Shown here one piece after another: positions 35,954-45,134 of a stretch of 64,000 nucleotides of DNA. The notes under the pieces are model-generated. The model was not told the DNA's origin, did no database searches, and was given only the letters and a program-made list of their open reading frames with translations. The DNA is taken from assembly GCF_021608265.1 (NCBI RefSeq), contig NZ_JAKIHP010000003.1, positions 124,001-188,000 on the forward strand, written 5' to 3'. The position numbers and the translations under genes are program-made. Numbering within the stretch: the stretch's first letter is position 1; each line of letters begins with the position of its first letter. Origin of the DNA: Flavobacterium wongokense (GTDB lineage: Bacteria > Bacteroidota > Bacteroidia > Flavobacteriales > Flavobacteriaceae).

Positions 35954-38128
35954 TTAAAAAATTAACAACCCAAATTCCCTCAGTGTCAATACTGGCTTGG
36001 AATACCAAAACAATTCAAAGTCGTCAAACTGTTTTTCAAAATCGGTTTTGAGTTGGGAAAAAGTAACCGCTTTTTCATTTGACAGCGATAGTAAATCAAG
36101 GGATTTTAAAAACCAATCTGCTTTTTCCTTCTCTAATGAAATGCTGACGGTTTCTGTCCTGTCGTGAAATGTTAACTGCATCATTTCCCAGGAATTCCCT
36201 TTTTTGGATTTGGTGAAAGTTTCCGTGATTGGCTTTCCTCCTATCCAGATGATTTTTGCTGTGGGTTTTATGCTGAAATTTTCTTCCTTCTCAAGGCATA
36301 AAACAATATAATCTGACGGGATTTTGGTAGTTGGGATTTTAAAATCAAACCAGTCCTGAAGCTCATAATCAAAACAGATTCCGTGCATGTAATTAAAAAG
36401 GGATTTTTTTAATCCAAAGCTGAATTTGTCGTGATCAATTCCGGTTTTGTCCTTGAACTGTATGTCATTATTGGCAAAAGTGATGTCATTCATTTCGGGA
36501 ATTACACCAAACTCTTCGGGAAACATTCCAACAGGGCTGTGTGCCGTCATCGCAAACTGATGCCAAAAACCAGACTGCAGTATTCCCAATTCAAACATCT
36601 GGCGCACCATTTCCAAACTGTCAACGGTTTCCTGCACTGTCTGCGTCGGATAACCATACATCAGGTACGCATGCACCATGATTCCCGACTCGGTGAAGTT
36701 CCGGGTTACCTGTGCAACCTGTTCAACGGTAACGCCTTTTTGGATTAAATCCAACAATCGGTCAGAAGCAACTTCAAGTCCGCCCGAAACAGCGATGCAG
36801 CCCGAAGCCTTAAACAATCTGCACAAATCGGCAGTAAAATTCTTCTCAAACCGGATATTTGTCCACCATGAAACCGTCAATTTCCTGCGAAGTATTTCCA
36901 ACGCAACTTCACGCATCAAAGCTGGCGGTGCAGCTTCATCCACAAAATGAAAACCCGTTTCGCCTGTTTGGGCAATGATTTCCTCCATTCTGTCGACTAA
37001 AGTTTTGGCAGCAATGGGTTCGTAAAGTTTGATGTAATCCAATGAAATATCACAAAAAGTACATTTGCCCCAATAACAGCCATGCGCCATTGTCAGTTTG
37101 TTCCAACGTCCATCGCTCCACAAACTGTGCATCGGATTGGCAATTTCAATGACCGAAATGTATTTATCCAAAAACAAATCGGTATAATCCGGAGTTCCAA
37201 CCTGGCTTTGTTTATAATCCGATTTTGTCGTGTTGTTTTTATAAACAACCTCATTATTTTCCAGAAGGAAAGTCCTTTTAAACTCATCTTCGGAATGACA
37301 AACCGATTGATGAAGTAATTCCACCGGAAGCTCACCGTCATCGAGTGTGATAAAATCAAAGAATTCAAAAACGCGTTTGTCCTTTAAATCGCGGAGTTCT
37401 GTATTTGGGAAACCACCACCCATGGAAACCTTAATTTCCGAAATGTTCTTTTTAATGAATTGCGCACAACGGAAGGCGCTGTATAAATTCCCCGGAAACG
37501 GGACGGAAATCAGTACCAATTTGGGTTGAACCTCCCGAATCCTTTTTTCGAGGATTTGTAATGAAACAGTGTCAATGTAAGTCAGTTCATGCTGCAAATG
37601 GGCATACATTTCGTCAAAGGAATTGGCGCTTCGGCCCAAGCGTTCGGCATAACGGCTGAAACCAAAGTTCTCATCAATACACTCTTTGATATAATCGGAT
37701 AAATCTTCAAGATATAATGTGGCAAGATGTTTGGCCTTGTCCTGCATTCCCATCGAACCAAAAGCCCATTCCATATCATCCATTTGTTCAAAGCGTGACG
37801 CTTCCGGCAGGAAATTGCCCGAACAGATTTGACGTGCCAGCGTATGGTTTCTACCCTGAAGAAATTCAACTACGCCATCAACCGTGTTAATGTAATTCTG
37901 TTGTAATGAATGAATCCGCTGTAGGTTCTTATCATTACTTCGCAAATCACGTTCAAAAATGGCCTTCAATCCTTGTTTTGAAAAAAGTTCCAGGATCACT
38001 TCGATACCCAAATCCATTTGGAAAGAGTCAATGCTTTTGGTGTTCAAAAAACCTTTTAAGTAAGCCGTTGCCGGATAAGGTGTATTGAGCTGAGTAAATG
38101 GCGGCGTGATTAAGAGAATGTCTTTCAT
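35954..38128 (-). CDS. B12-binding-domain radical SAM protein
   Basis: A 724-residue enzyme of the class with a cobalamin-binding-like N-terminus (about 1-290, MKDILLITPPFTQLNTPYPA, VSMGGGFPNTELRDL) and a radical SAM core from about 365. The cluster motif reads GCYWGKCTFCDI, a CX4CX2C spacing rather than the usual CX3CX2C. It is followed by TGFHFVDEAAPPALM, ISGGLEVASDRLLDLIQKGV-type barrel strands and MVHAYLMYGYPTQT. An extra C-terminal region (about 590-724) has no motif I know. ATG 38128 begins the domain exactly. The reaction is unknown; homologues are usually annotated by domain only. A -7 element lies 6 bp before the start. Confidence 0.8.
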   Translation of the reverse strand: MKDILLITPPFTQLNTPYPATAYLKGFLNTKSIDSFQMDLGIEVILELFSKQGLKAIFERDLRSNDKNLQRIHSLQQNYINTVDGVVEFLQGRNHTLARQICSGNFLPEASRFEQMDDMEWAFGSMGMQDKAKHLATLYLEDLSDYIKECIDENFGFSRYAERLGRSANSFDEMYAHLQHELTYIDTVSLQILEKRIREVQPKLVLISVPFPGNLYSAFRCAQFIKKNISEIKVSMGGGFPNTELRDLKDKRVFEFFDFITLDDGELPVELLHQSVCHSEDEFKRTFLLENNEVVYKNNTTKSDYKQSQVGTPDYTDLFLDKYISVIEIANPMHSLWSDGRWNKLTMAHGCYWGKCTFCDISLDYIKLYEPIAAKTLVDRMEEIIAQTGETGFHFVDEAAPPALMREVALEILRRKLTVSWWTNIRFEKNFTADLCRLFKASGCIAVSGGLEVASDRLLDLIQKGVTVEQVAQVTRNFTESGIMVHAYLMYGYPTQTVQETVDSLEMVRQMFELGILQSGFWHQFAMTAHSPVGMFPEEFGVIPEMNDITFANNDIQFKDKTGIDHDKFSFGLKKSLFNYMHGICFDYELQDWFDFKIPTTKIPSDYIVLCLEKEENFSIKPTAKIIWIGGKPITETFTKSKKGNSWEMMQLTFHDRTETVSISLEKEKADWFLKSLDLLSLSNEKAVTFSQLKTDFEKQFDDFELFWYSKPVLTLREFGLLIF

Positions 38129-38134
38129 TGCTGG

Positions 38135-38142
38135 CAAAATTA
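38135..38142 (-). promoter_or_regulatory. -7 element (TAATTTTG) only 6 bp before a start codon
   Basis: On the minus strand TAATTTTG fits TAnnTTTG and ends 6 bp before the ATG at 38128; the transcript would start at or beside the start codon. Confidence 0.38.
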
Positions 38143-38167
38143 CTGAAATTATATACAAGTAAGGATC

Positions 38168-38202
38168 TTTGGTTTATTTGTAGGAAAAAAAGTTTATATT
38201 TG
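38168..38202 (+). promoter_or_regulatory. -33/-7 promoter of the TIR gene
   Basis: TTTG (38168-38171) lies 23 bp from TATATTTG (38195-38202), which fits the Bacteroidetes promoter at the upper end of spacing; 28 bp to the ATG at 38231. Confidence 0.45.
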
Positions 38203-38230
38203 GTAATAGAGAGGAAATAGAGACTAAACA

Positions 38231-39661
38231 ATGACCAAAGAAACTACTTTTTTCAGTTATTCCAGATCAGATTCAGAGTTTGTACTGAAGCTTGCGAAAG
38301 ATTTGAGAAGCAAGGGAATTGAACTTTGGCTTGACCAGCTCGACATAAAAGCAGGCAATCGTTGGGATGCTTCTATTGAAGCTGCCATTACTTCTGCCTC
38401 CAGAATTGTGGTTTTCCTTTCTCCTGTATCTGTTGCTTCCAATAATGTAATGGACGAAGTTTCCTTTGCAATGGAAACAGGTAAGACAATTATACCCGTA
38501 TTGTTAGATAAATGCACTATCCCTTTCAGGTTGAGAAGATTACAGCATATTGATTTTACTGGTAATTATGAAGTAGGTGTAATTCAGTTGCTTGAAGTTT
38601 TAGGGCATGATCCTTCAACTGTTGGCAGTCAAAAAGAAAAAACAATTAATAAAAAAGAAAGTAAAGAAAATCAAGAATATCATTGGAGATTGGCAAAATT
38701 TACAAATACGGAAGATGCCTATCGTCAATACCTGGAAGGATATCCTGATGCTTATTTTAAAAACCAAGCGCTTGCTGCGATACAAAAATTAGAAACAAGC
38801 AAAAATAAGAAAGCAGCCAATGTTCCTGAAAATGTAGTTGTTCCTAATCATCACCAAGATGAAGATGAAGATGATTATAGTGATATTGATATTGATGATA
38901 TAGTTGACAAGGCTTCAAAACGCTTCGAATTAAATGGAAAAATCCTGAAATGGACAATAGCAGTAATCTTAATTTCAGCCATAATCTTTGCCATAATTTC
39001 AATCAGAAATAAACAACTTAAATCAACAAAGATAGAAACCGCCACAGATACTGCTGTTGCAGTGATACCGGCAACTCCTGACCAACCTGCTGATACTCTG
39101 GCAAAAGATCCCGAAAAAGAGCAAAAGCCTGCAATTTTAGTTGAAGATAGAATTAACCCAAAATGGAAAGATATAATTACAGATGAGGATTCGCAAAGAA
39201 TAAACAACGCTGTAAATTTTGTCACTGTTCGACTTAATAATTTGCCCCAAAAAGGTGATTATGACGAAAACGATAAAAAAAGCGAGGTTTTAAAAATAAT
39301 TCAAAGCAAAAAACTCGCTATAAACTCCGAAGATTTGGTGCAATTTAAAAGAGTGAGGTCGATACAGGGAGATGAAAATTTATTTATTTATGACTATTTT
39401 TCATGTAAGTTCAAAAAAGAAGAAGACAGGATATTTTTTAAAAAAACCACAGGATCTCAAAGAAAATCTGGGTATCTATATAAAAAAGATGAATTCAGTT
39501 ATGTGTTTTTAGGAGGTTATTCATATAACAACGATCCTTTGACTTCTTATAATAGTGAAAACGGAGAAGCAGGTATTTTATATAAAATTTCGCCAGGTAA
39601 ACTCATTTTAATTTTTCCACAAACCAAATATGGATATGAAATTTTAGACTTTATAAAATAA
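38231..39661 (+). CDS. TIR-domain membrane protein with DUF4893-like periplasmic domain
   Basis: A 476-residue protein. The TIR domain spans residues 1-130: start TTFFSYSRSDSEFV, GIELWLDQLDIKAG, VFLSPVSVASNNVMDEVSFA with Glu76 at the place of the NADase catalytic Glu. Then a linker with one WRLAKFTNTEDAYRQYLEGYP-type helical repeat (about 150-188), an acidic stretch (209-226), one transmembrane helix (238-257), a Pro/Thr-rich spacer and a C-terminal domain (about 308-476). That domain's pattern (FIYDYFSCKF, TTGSQRKSGYLY, FLGGYSYNND, LILIFPQTKYGYE) I match to DUF4893. Topology would put TIR inside and DUF4893 in the periplasm. It has its own promoter. Function is unknown; NAD hydrolysis is inference. 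Confidence 0.8.
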   Translation: MTKETTFFSYSRSDSEFVLKLAKDLRSKGIELWLDQLDIKAGNRWDASIEAAITSASRIVVFLSPVSVASNNVMDEVSFAMETGKTIIPVLLDKCTIPFRLRRLQHIDFTGNYEVGVIQLLEVLGHDPSTVGSQKEKTINKKESKENQEYHWRLAKFTNTEDAYRQYLEGYPDAYFKNQALAAIQKLETSKNKKAANVPENVVVPNHHQDEDEDDYSDIDIDDIVDKASKRFELNGKILKWTIAVILISAIIFAIISIRNKQLKSTKIETATDTAVAVIPATPDQPADTLAKDPEKEQKPAILVEDRINPKWKDIITDEDSQRINNAVNFVTVRLNNLPQKGDYDENDKKSEVLKIIQSKKLAINSEDLVQFKRVRSIQGDENLFIYDYFSCKFKKEEDRIFFKKTTGSQRKSGYLYKKDEFSYVFLGGYSYNNDPLTSYNSENGEAGILYKISPGKLILIFPQTKYGYEILDFIK

Positions 39662-39667
39662 CTTATC

Positions 39668-40384
39668 CTACCTCCCTTCCCCTTTTCTGGCAACGATAAG
39701 TTCGTTTAATTTTTTTCCATACATCGATTTGGAAACCTTTGGTGTCATTGACTTTTGGATGGTATCAAGGAACTTTAGATTGATGTCGTAAATTTCAGCC
39801 AAGGTCACATAAGGCGCAACTTCATAGTCTCCGTGATTTACCGCAAAGTTTGTGGTGTAAAGGTATTTACGCTTTAGGATTCCTTTTTGTTCTTCTTCCA
39901 ACCTATTGATTTCATTATCGTTTTTAGCTTTGTATGCTTCGAATTTTTTCTGGATTAATGTCAAATCCTGATCCACATACCTTGAAATCACTTTTTTATA
40001 TTCATCATAAAGTTCCTGGTTTTTAGAACCGGTAATTTTGGCATCAGCCGTAAAAAAATCCAACGATGTTTCAATGTTCAGCATTCCTTTTTCAGCAAAA
40101 AACGAAATATTATTATCCAGCGAATTGGTTACGCCACGGTCCAAAAACAGGTACAGCATTTCCGGCGATTGCAAATCAAACTCACTGGTAAAATGGGAAT
40201 CCCCATCAATCTTAATGGTATCAATGGCGATTAAAGTCGTGTCTTTTATTCGTTGGATATACAAAGTACCTTTCTTCAAACCTTTGATGTTTCCGGTTAT
40301 CATGAAGTTTTTGGTTTGTTCTTTTTTATCTGAACAGGATACTAAGGCTAAGATTGAAAGCAGTGCTAGGATGGATTTGCGCAT
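39668..40384 (-). CDS. DUF4369-type lipoprotein without thioredoxin domain
   Basis: A 238-residue lipoprotein (lipobox LALVSCSDK, Cys near 17). The N-terminal domain (about 25-125, FMITGNIKGLKKGTLYIQRI, DTTLIAIDTIKIDGDSHF, PEMLYLFLDRG) has the DUF4369 pattern. The rest is helical (ELYDEYKKVISRYVD, RLEEEQKGIL). Related Bacteroidetes proteins usually continue into a TlpA/AhpC thioredoxin domain; here the chain ends with no CxxC. This is either a naturally short version or a lineage that lost the redox part. It is convergent with the TIR gene (6-bp gap). Confidence 0.7.
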   Translation of the reverse strand: MRKSILALLSILALVSCSDKKEQTKNFMITGNIKGLKKGTLYIQRIKDTTLIAIDTIKIDGDSHFTSEFDLQSPEMLYLFLDRGVTNSLDNNISFFAEKGMLNIETSLDFFTADAKITGSKNQELYDEYKKVISRYVDQDLTLIQKKFEAYKAKNDNEINRLEEEQKGILKRKYLYTTNFAVNHGDYEVAPYVTLAEIYDINLKFLDTIQKSMTPKVSKSMYGKKLNELIVARKGEGR

Positions 40385-40412
40385 TTTTTATTTTTTTGCA
40401 ATACTACTAAAA

Positions 40413-40447
40413 AAAATCCTCAATCTGTAGTACAAATTGAGGATTTA
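40413..40447 (-). terminator. intrinsic terminator of the M61 peptidase gene
   Basis: Stem AAATCCTCAAT / ATTGAGGATTT with an 11-base loop; on the minus strand it is followed by a run of T. Confidence 0.75.
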
Positions 40448-40469
40448 GAATAGGTTTATTTTTTGAAAA

Positions 40470-42338
40470 TTATCCTTTCAACCAGGCATTGTTTAACTTC
40501 TCTTTTGAAGGGTCTGAAAGTTTGTAACCTTCAACTTCAAAATAAGATAATTTTACTTTACCATTTAATACTTGCTCCTTACCTTCTCTTTTAATCTTAA
40601 CGCTAATCGCATCATCAGCTTTCCATTTCTCACTTTCCATAATCATATCATAGATGTTGTCAAGATTATAAGGTTTATCATTGATAGCCAAAATAATATC
40701 TCCTCCTTTGATCCCCAGATTATTCATAAAGTCATTTAAAGGTGTGCCCGGAACAACTATAATTTCCTTGGTATTTGGATTTACCGTAATGAACGGTGTT
40801 GTTGGATCTTTCAGGAATGGATTCCCAGGTTGCTGGATTTTCTCTTTGGTCACGCCCATTTTGGCAAAATATACTTCGTACGGAATTGGTGAGTTACCTG
40901 CTACATACTTATTCAGGAACTCCCCAACTTCAGGATACGTAAGCTGCGTTATTTTTGCAAAAAGCTCATCATCATTAAATGGTTTGCTTACTCCATATTC
41001 CTGTGACAATTTTTTCATCATGTCTAAAATTCCTCTTTCTCCGTTGCTTTTCTCACGAATGATGATATCAATGCACATTCCGATAAGTGCTCCTTTTTCG
41101 TATACATTCAGGTATTGGTCTTTGTAAGGCGCTGTCAAAACATTCGCACTCATTTCTGTGAATGGCATAGTATCATTCATGTTAGCCGAATTGGTAATCT
41201 TACCGGTCATTCTTTGATAGAATTCATCTGCATCGATTAATCCCTGATTTACCTGGAATAAATTGGCAAAATATTCTGTGACTCCTTCATACATCCATAA
41301 ATGCTTTGACATTTTAGGATTGGTATAATCAAAATATTGAATTTCCTTTGAGTGAATGCTCAGCGGAGTTACCGTATGGAAGAATTCATGTGAAACCACA
41401 TCTTTTATTTGTTCTCCTAATGCCTCTGTTGGCATCGCTTCCGGAAAACAAACGGTTGTTGATGTATGGTGTTCCAAGGCACCAAAACCTTTTGCATCAT
41501 TTCCATTCATATCCGAAAGATACAAGATGACCGTATATCTTTTGTTGGCATTTATAGAACCCAAAAATGCTTTTTGGGCACGCATTGTTTTTTCTAAAAA
41601 TGGTAATAACGATTTTGCTGTGTGCGCTCCGGTTGGAGAATAAACCGCAAAAACAATTTCCATTCCGTCAACGGTAAAGGTCTCGTAATCGGGTTTAGCG
41701 TACATTATGGGATTGTCTGTCAAATCAAAATAACGCGTTGCCTTAAAATTATCAACGGTATCACTTTTATCAGTATCAATTAAAGATGTTGCACCATAAA
41801 GGTCTTTTGGATGCAGGATTGTAAGGCTGTATGGAATCTCGGTCAAAGCGGTCTTATCTTCAAAAAAACCAACGAAACCATGGTTGTTTACCATAAAGTT
41901 TTTGCCTTCAAGGATGTTAACTCCTGCCGGAGAAAAGATGTCATCCTTCCCAAAGCCACGCCCGTTTTCAGAGTCATAGGTGTCATTTACCCAATATGTA
42001 ATTTTTGCCAATGATTTCCCATTCGGAATGCTCCACGAATTGTCATCGGTTTTGGTAACCACTAATTCCTTCCCGCCTTTGTCAAATGCTTTCAGGTTGT
42101 CAACCAGTTTTCCGTAATTGTCTGCCGAGTATGTTCCCGGAACTGTTTTAGGAAAGTGAAAAACAACATTGTTACCCGTAAATGCCGGTGGCGTCATGGT
42201 AACCATAACCTTGTCATTTTGCACATGATTTAAATCGATTGTTACTTTTACTTCAGAAGTTGAAGCTTTTTTTTGTGCAATTGCGGTTTGACTCAAAGCT
42301 GATAACGCGAAAAAAGCACTAAGAATTAGTTTTTTCAT
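40470..42338 (-). CDS. M61-family metallopeptidase with PDZ domain
   Basis: A 622-residue secreted peptidase: signal peptide (1-21), a beta-rich N-terminal domain (about 25-240), and the catalytic domain with VVSHEFFHTVTPLSIHSKEI near residue 315 (HExxH zinc ligands; third ligand Glu likely in MYEGVTEYFANLF near 350). A C-terminal PDZ domain follows (about 510-600, GDIILAINDKPYNL). Family M61 enzymes are glycyl aminopeptidases; PDZ may position substrates or sense misfolded proteins. The gene is complete and has its own terminator. Periplasmic location is expected. Confidence 0.9.
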   Translation of the reverse strand: MKKLILSAFFALSALSQTAIAQKKASTSEVKVTIDLNHVQNDKVMVTMTPPAFTGNNVVFHFPKTVPGTYSADNYGKLVDNLKAFDKGGKELVVTKTDDNSWSIPNGKSLAKITYWVNDTYDSENGRGFGKDDIFSPAGVNILEGKNFMVNNHGFVGFFEDKTALTEIPYSLTILHPKDLYGATSLIDTDKSDTVDNFKATRYFDLTDNPIMYAKPDYETFTVDGMEIVFAVYSPTGAHTAKSLLPFLEKTMRAQKAFLGSINANKRYTVILYLSDMNGNDAKGFGALEHHTSTTVCFPEAMPTEALGEQIKDVVSHEFFHTVTPLSIHSKEIQYFDYTNPKMSKHLWMYEGVTEYFANLFQVNQGLIDADEFYQRMTGKITNSANMNDTMPFTEMSANVLTAPYKDQYLNVYEKGALIGMCIDIIIREKSNGERGILDMMKKLSQEYGVSKPFNDDELFAKITQLTYPEVGEFLNKYVAGNSPIPYEVYFAKMGVTKEKIQQPGNPFLKDPTTPFITVNPNTKEIIVVPGTPLNDFMNNLGIKGGDIILAINDKPYNLDNIYDMIMESEKWKADDAISVKIKREGKEQVLNGKVKLSYFEVEGYKLSDPSKEKLNNAWLKG

Positions 42339-42444
42339 TACTAAAATTTATTTATTTTATTAAGTGAGTCCCCAAAAGTAACCATTAGTTACAAAGATTT
42401 TAACATTTTTAGATTTGATTAACTAAAATAATACTGCTGAAAAA

Positions 42445-42472
42445 TAAAAAAACTCCTGCTTAGCAGGAGTTT
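42445..42472 (-). terminator. intrinsic terminator of the TIGR03643-like gene
   Basis: Perfect stem ACTCCTGC / GCAGGAGT around two bases; on the minus strand it is followed by seven T. Confidence 0.8.
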
Positions 42473-42477
42473 GTATT

Positions 42478-42750
42478 TTAGTCAAATTTATTTTTGATAT
42501 AATATTTACTGTCTAAATCATCAAAGTCGTCAATGATTGGCTTCGGCTTGGGTTTGCTTCCGCAAGCTTTCTTTTTCCAAAGTTCAAAATTATCCTTGGA
42601 CAATCTTTTTCGCATTAATTCGGTAACTTCATTTTCATTAAGCCCAAATTCTTCCTTTATTACTTCAAAAGGTTTTCTTTCCTCTTGCGCCATGCTGACA
42701 ACTCTTTCCAATTGTTCGCTGTCAAGTTCCATTAACTTACTTTTTTTCAT
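42478..42750 (-). CDS. TIGR03643-type small protein
   Basis: A 90-residue protein from the ATG at 42750. The pattern SEQLERVVSMAQEERKPFEVIKEEFGLNENEVTELMRKRLSKDNFELWKKK matches the small TIGR03643 family in order and spacing (a helix-turn-helix-like pair with the MR..L and F..W signature). The tail is Lys/Pro/Asp-rich. The biochemical role of the family is not known; the helical core could bind nucleic acid. A longer in-frame reading exists but adds only AT-rich non-conserved sequence. Confidence 0.72.
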   Translation of the reverse strand: MKKSKLMELDSEQLERVVSMAQEERKPFEVIKEEFGLNENEVTELMRKRLSKDNFELWKKKACGSKPKPKPIIDDFDDLDSKYYIKNKFD

Positions 42751-42855
42751 TTCTGTAAAAGCATTTATAAAATAGATTCCTGTTTTAATTCGTATTTCAA
42801 TATTAATAAAAAAAATAATTAGTTGGTAAACATCAATATTATTTTTTTTCAACCC

Positions 42856-43680
42856 TTATGGTTTAGGTGCGCGTCGTTTCTGAAAAGGGATTGCCAATAA
42901 GTTGCCTAATTTATTGTGTTCCTCGGGTTTCATATGGGTATCAACACCATACACGAGTTTATCCCTATCCAATGTCCTGAACGTTCCAAACAATCGATCC
43001 CAAACCGAAAAAATGTTGCCATAATTGCTGTCGGTATAAGGCAAAACGTAATGATGGTGGACTTTGTGCATATCGGGAGAAACAATAAAATAACTCAAAA
43101 AGTTGTCGAATTTCTTGGGCAGGACAATGTTGGCATGATTGAACTGGGTTGCAACAACAGACAAAGTCTGGTATAAAAACACCAGCCACATCGGACTTCC
43201 GACAATCAATACTCCAACTGTTGTGAAAATAAAACGTATTACACTTTCTCCCGGATGATGGCGGTTTGCCGAAGTGGTATCAATCCAGGTGTCCGTATGA
43301 TGTATCAAATGGAAACGCCATAGGAATTTGACTTTGTGCTCAACAAAATGCGCGAGGTAAGCGCCAATTAAATCCAAAAGCAATAACCCAATAATGGCAA
43401 ACAGCCACGCATTCATTTCAGGCAGCCAATTCAGCAATCCGAAATGGTTTATTTTGGTCCAGTCTGCGGCTTTGAGCAGAATGAAGGCAAGGCAGAAATT
43501 GACAATAATCGTCATAACCGTAAAAAAGATATTGATTCCTGCATGCTGCCATTTTTTATATTCAAATCGGATAAACGGAAAAGCGCTTTCAATCAACCAG
43601 AATAATGCAATTCCTCCAGCCAAAATCAATGCCCTGTGCGAAGACGGTATTGATGAAAAATAATTGATTATTTCATTCAT
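42856..43680 (-). CDS. sterol desaturase / fatty acid hydroxylase family membrane protein
   Basis: A 274-residue integral membrane protein with four or more helices. The di-iron histidine clusters are present: HFVEHKVKF near residue 113, HLIHHTDTW near 124, HHPGES near 141, and HKVHHHYVLPYTDSNYG near 210, followed by WDRLFGTFRTLDRDKLVYGV. It should hydroxylate or desaturate a lipid in the inner membrane; the lipid is unknown (ornithine lipid, carotenoid or sterol-like are options in the family). It lies 33 bp after alkB on the same strand, so the two may share a transcript. Confidence 0.85.
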   Translation of the reverse strand: MNEIINYFSSIPSSHRALILAGGIALFWLIESAFPFIRFEYKKWQHAGINIFFTVMTIIVNFCLAFILLKAADWTKINHFGLLNWLPEMNAWLFAIIGLLLLDLIGAYLAHFVEHKVKFLWRFHLIHHTDTWIDTTSANRHHPGESVIRFIFTTVGVLIVGSPMWLVFLYQTLSVVATQFNHANIVLPKKFDNFLSYFIVSPDMHKVHHHYVLPYTDSNYGNIFSVWDRLFGTFRTLDRDKLVYGVDTHMKPEEHNKLGNLLAIPFQKRRAPKP

Positions 43681-43713
43681 AGCAAAGTATTTTATTCAAA
43701 TATAACAAATCCA

Positions 43714-44316
43714 TTATTTGATAATCCGGAATGTTAGATTTATTCTGGCACCTATGGGTTTGGCTGTTTTCGGAATCTGATGTTTCCAAAAATGCTGTGT
43801 TGCACCTTTCATAATCAACAAACTTCCGTGTTCAAGATTGATTTTTAATTTCTGTTCTTTGATGGTATTATGTTGCAGATGAAAACTGCGTTCCGCTCCA
43901 AAACTCACCGAGGCAATCACCGGATTTCTCCCCAATTCGCGCTCATTATCGGCATGCCAGCCATTGCTGTCTTTTCCGTCACGATAATAATTCAGTAAAA
44001 CAGTCGTGAAATTCTCTTTGCAGTTTTCCTCAATCTCATTTTTAACAAACATCAATAAAGGATTCCACGCATTGGGCTGCATTACAATATTGGAATAACT
44101 GTATGGCTTTCCTTCGTTGCCAAAAAGTGAGGTCAGTCTTGGTTGTGGATGTGTTTTGCCAAATACTGTAATAGCATCCTGCTGCCACGGAATTTCATTC
44201 TTAAGTTTTTCAAACAATTCGTCTGCACGATTACTATCAAAGAAATTGGGATAATACTCAATTTCAGCATCGGGTAGATTGAAGATGATTTTTTCTTTGG
44301 GGAACAATGAATCCAT
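43714..44316 (-). CDS. alkB: AlkB-like 2-oxoglutarate dioxygenase (DNA repair)
   Basis: A 200-residue protein from the ATG at 44316. It has the jelly-roll core with the iron ligands His-x-Asp in SNGWHADNERELG near 130, a distal His in HFWKHQIPKTAK near 183, and the 2-oxoglutarate Arg in GARINLTFRII near 195. Also TVLLNYYRDGKDS and the substrate loop TVFGKTHPQPRLTSLFG. Members oxidatively remove methyl groups from N1-methyladenine and N3-methylcytosine in DNA or RNA. Length is normal for the ALKBH2/3-like bacterial group. Located 33 bp before the desaturase-like gene. Confidence 0.9.
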   Translation of the reverse strand: MDSLFPKEKIIFNLPDAEIEYYPNFFDSNRADELFEKLKNEIPWQQDAITVFGKTHPQPRLTSLFGNEGKPYSYSNIVMQPNAWNPLLMFVKNEIEENCKENFTTVLLNYYRDGKDSNGWHADNERELGRNPVIASVSFGAERSFHLQHNTIKEQKLKINLEHGSLLIMKGATQHFWKHQIPKTAKPIGARINLTFRIIK

Positions 44317-44327
44317 ATTCCAAAAAT

Positions 44328-44357
44328 AAAAAAACGACGGCATTCAGCCATCGTTTT
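44328..44357 (-). terminator. intrinsic terminator of aqpZ
   Basis: On the minus strand AAAACGATGGC pairs with GCCGTCGTTTT (one T-G wobble) and is followed by T-run; read on the plus strand the stem has a mismatch. Confidence 0.75.
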
Positions 44358-44388
44358 CCTCAAATAGTTATTTATTGATCTAGGTAAT

Positions 44389-45096
44389 TTACTCAGGATT
44401 GTGTTGATGCAATAGGTTTTTATAAATAAATCCTCCAGCCAAAGCACCCGCAATTGGCGCCAGCCAAAACAACCAAACCTGGCTCAGTGGTGTTCCTCCT
44501 GCAAAAATAGCCTGTGATAACGAACGTGCCGGATTTACGGAAGTATTTGTGATTGGAATGCTGATTAAATGGATTAAAGTCAGTGCCAAACCAATGGCAA
44601 TTCCCGCAAACTTTACGTGGGAGAATTTTCCGGTAGCGCCAAGGATGACAAGTAAAAAGAACATTGTCAAAATAAATTCTGCCAAAAAGCAGGACATCAT
44701 CGAATATTTATCAGGGGAAAAATCATCAAATCCATTCGAAGCAAATGCTCCGGCTTTGGTATTATCAATAATGTTTCCTGCCTTGCCTGACCAAATAAAG
44801 AAAAGCGTCGCTGCAGCTGCAATGGCGCCAACACATTGGGAAACAACATAAGGCAGTAAATCCTTGGCCGAAAATCTTCCTCCAGCCCAAAGACCGATTG
44901 AAACGGCCGGATTGAAATGCCCGCCTGAAATATGGCCTACAGCATAAGCCATGGTCAAAACAGTAAGTCCAAAAGCCAGTGAAACGCCAACAAATCCGAT
45001 TCCTAAATCGGGAATTCCTGCTGCGAATAAAGCACTTCCGCAACCGCCAAAGACAAGCCAGTAAGTGCCGAAAAATTCTGCGAATAGTTTTTTCAT
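44389..45096 (-). CDS. aqpZ: aquaporin Z-type water channel
   Basis: A 235-residue inner-membrane channel with six helices and both NPA boxes: [11 protein letters not shown] near residue 62 and [11 protein letters not shown] near 188. The selectivity residues look water-type (His in [11 protein letters not shown] before the second box, Arg after NPA). It lets water cross the inner membrane. It is a single gene with a terminator downstream; a 16-nt motif shared with the hybrid kinase and a 7-bp inverted repeat (AATCATG/CATGATT, 45111-45129) lie upstream and may control it. Confidence 0.95.
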   Translation of the reverse strand: MKKLFAEFFGTYWLVFGGCGSALFAAGIPDLGIGFVGVSLAFGLTVLTMAYAVGHISGGHFNPAVSIGLWAGGRFSAKDLLPYVVSQCVGAIAAAATLFFIWSGKAGNIIDNTKAGAFASNGFDDFSPDKYSMMSCFLAEFILTMFFLLVILGATGKFSHVKFAGIAIGLALTLIHLISIPITNTSVNPARSLSQAIFAGGTPLSQVWLFWLAPIAGALAGGFIYKNLLHQHNPE

Positions 45097-45134
45097 AAGT
45101 TTGGTTTTAGAATCATGAAAAGCATGATTTGGTT

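Noticed and set aside
40681..41127. 148-residue frame opposite the M61 peptidase
   Set aside because: Antisense to a conserved gene with HExxH and PDZ; no independent support.
45111..45129. Operator for aqpZ (AATCATG / CATGATT inverted repeat)
   Set aside because: A single short palindrome without a second copy in the window; too weak to claim as a separate site.
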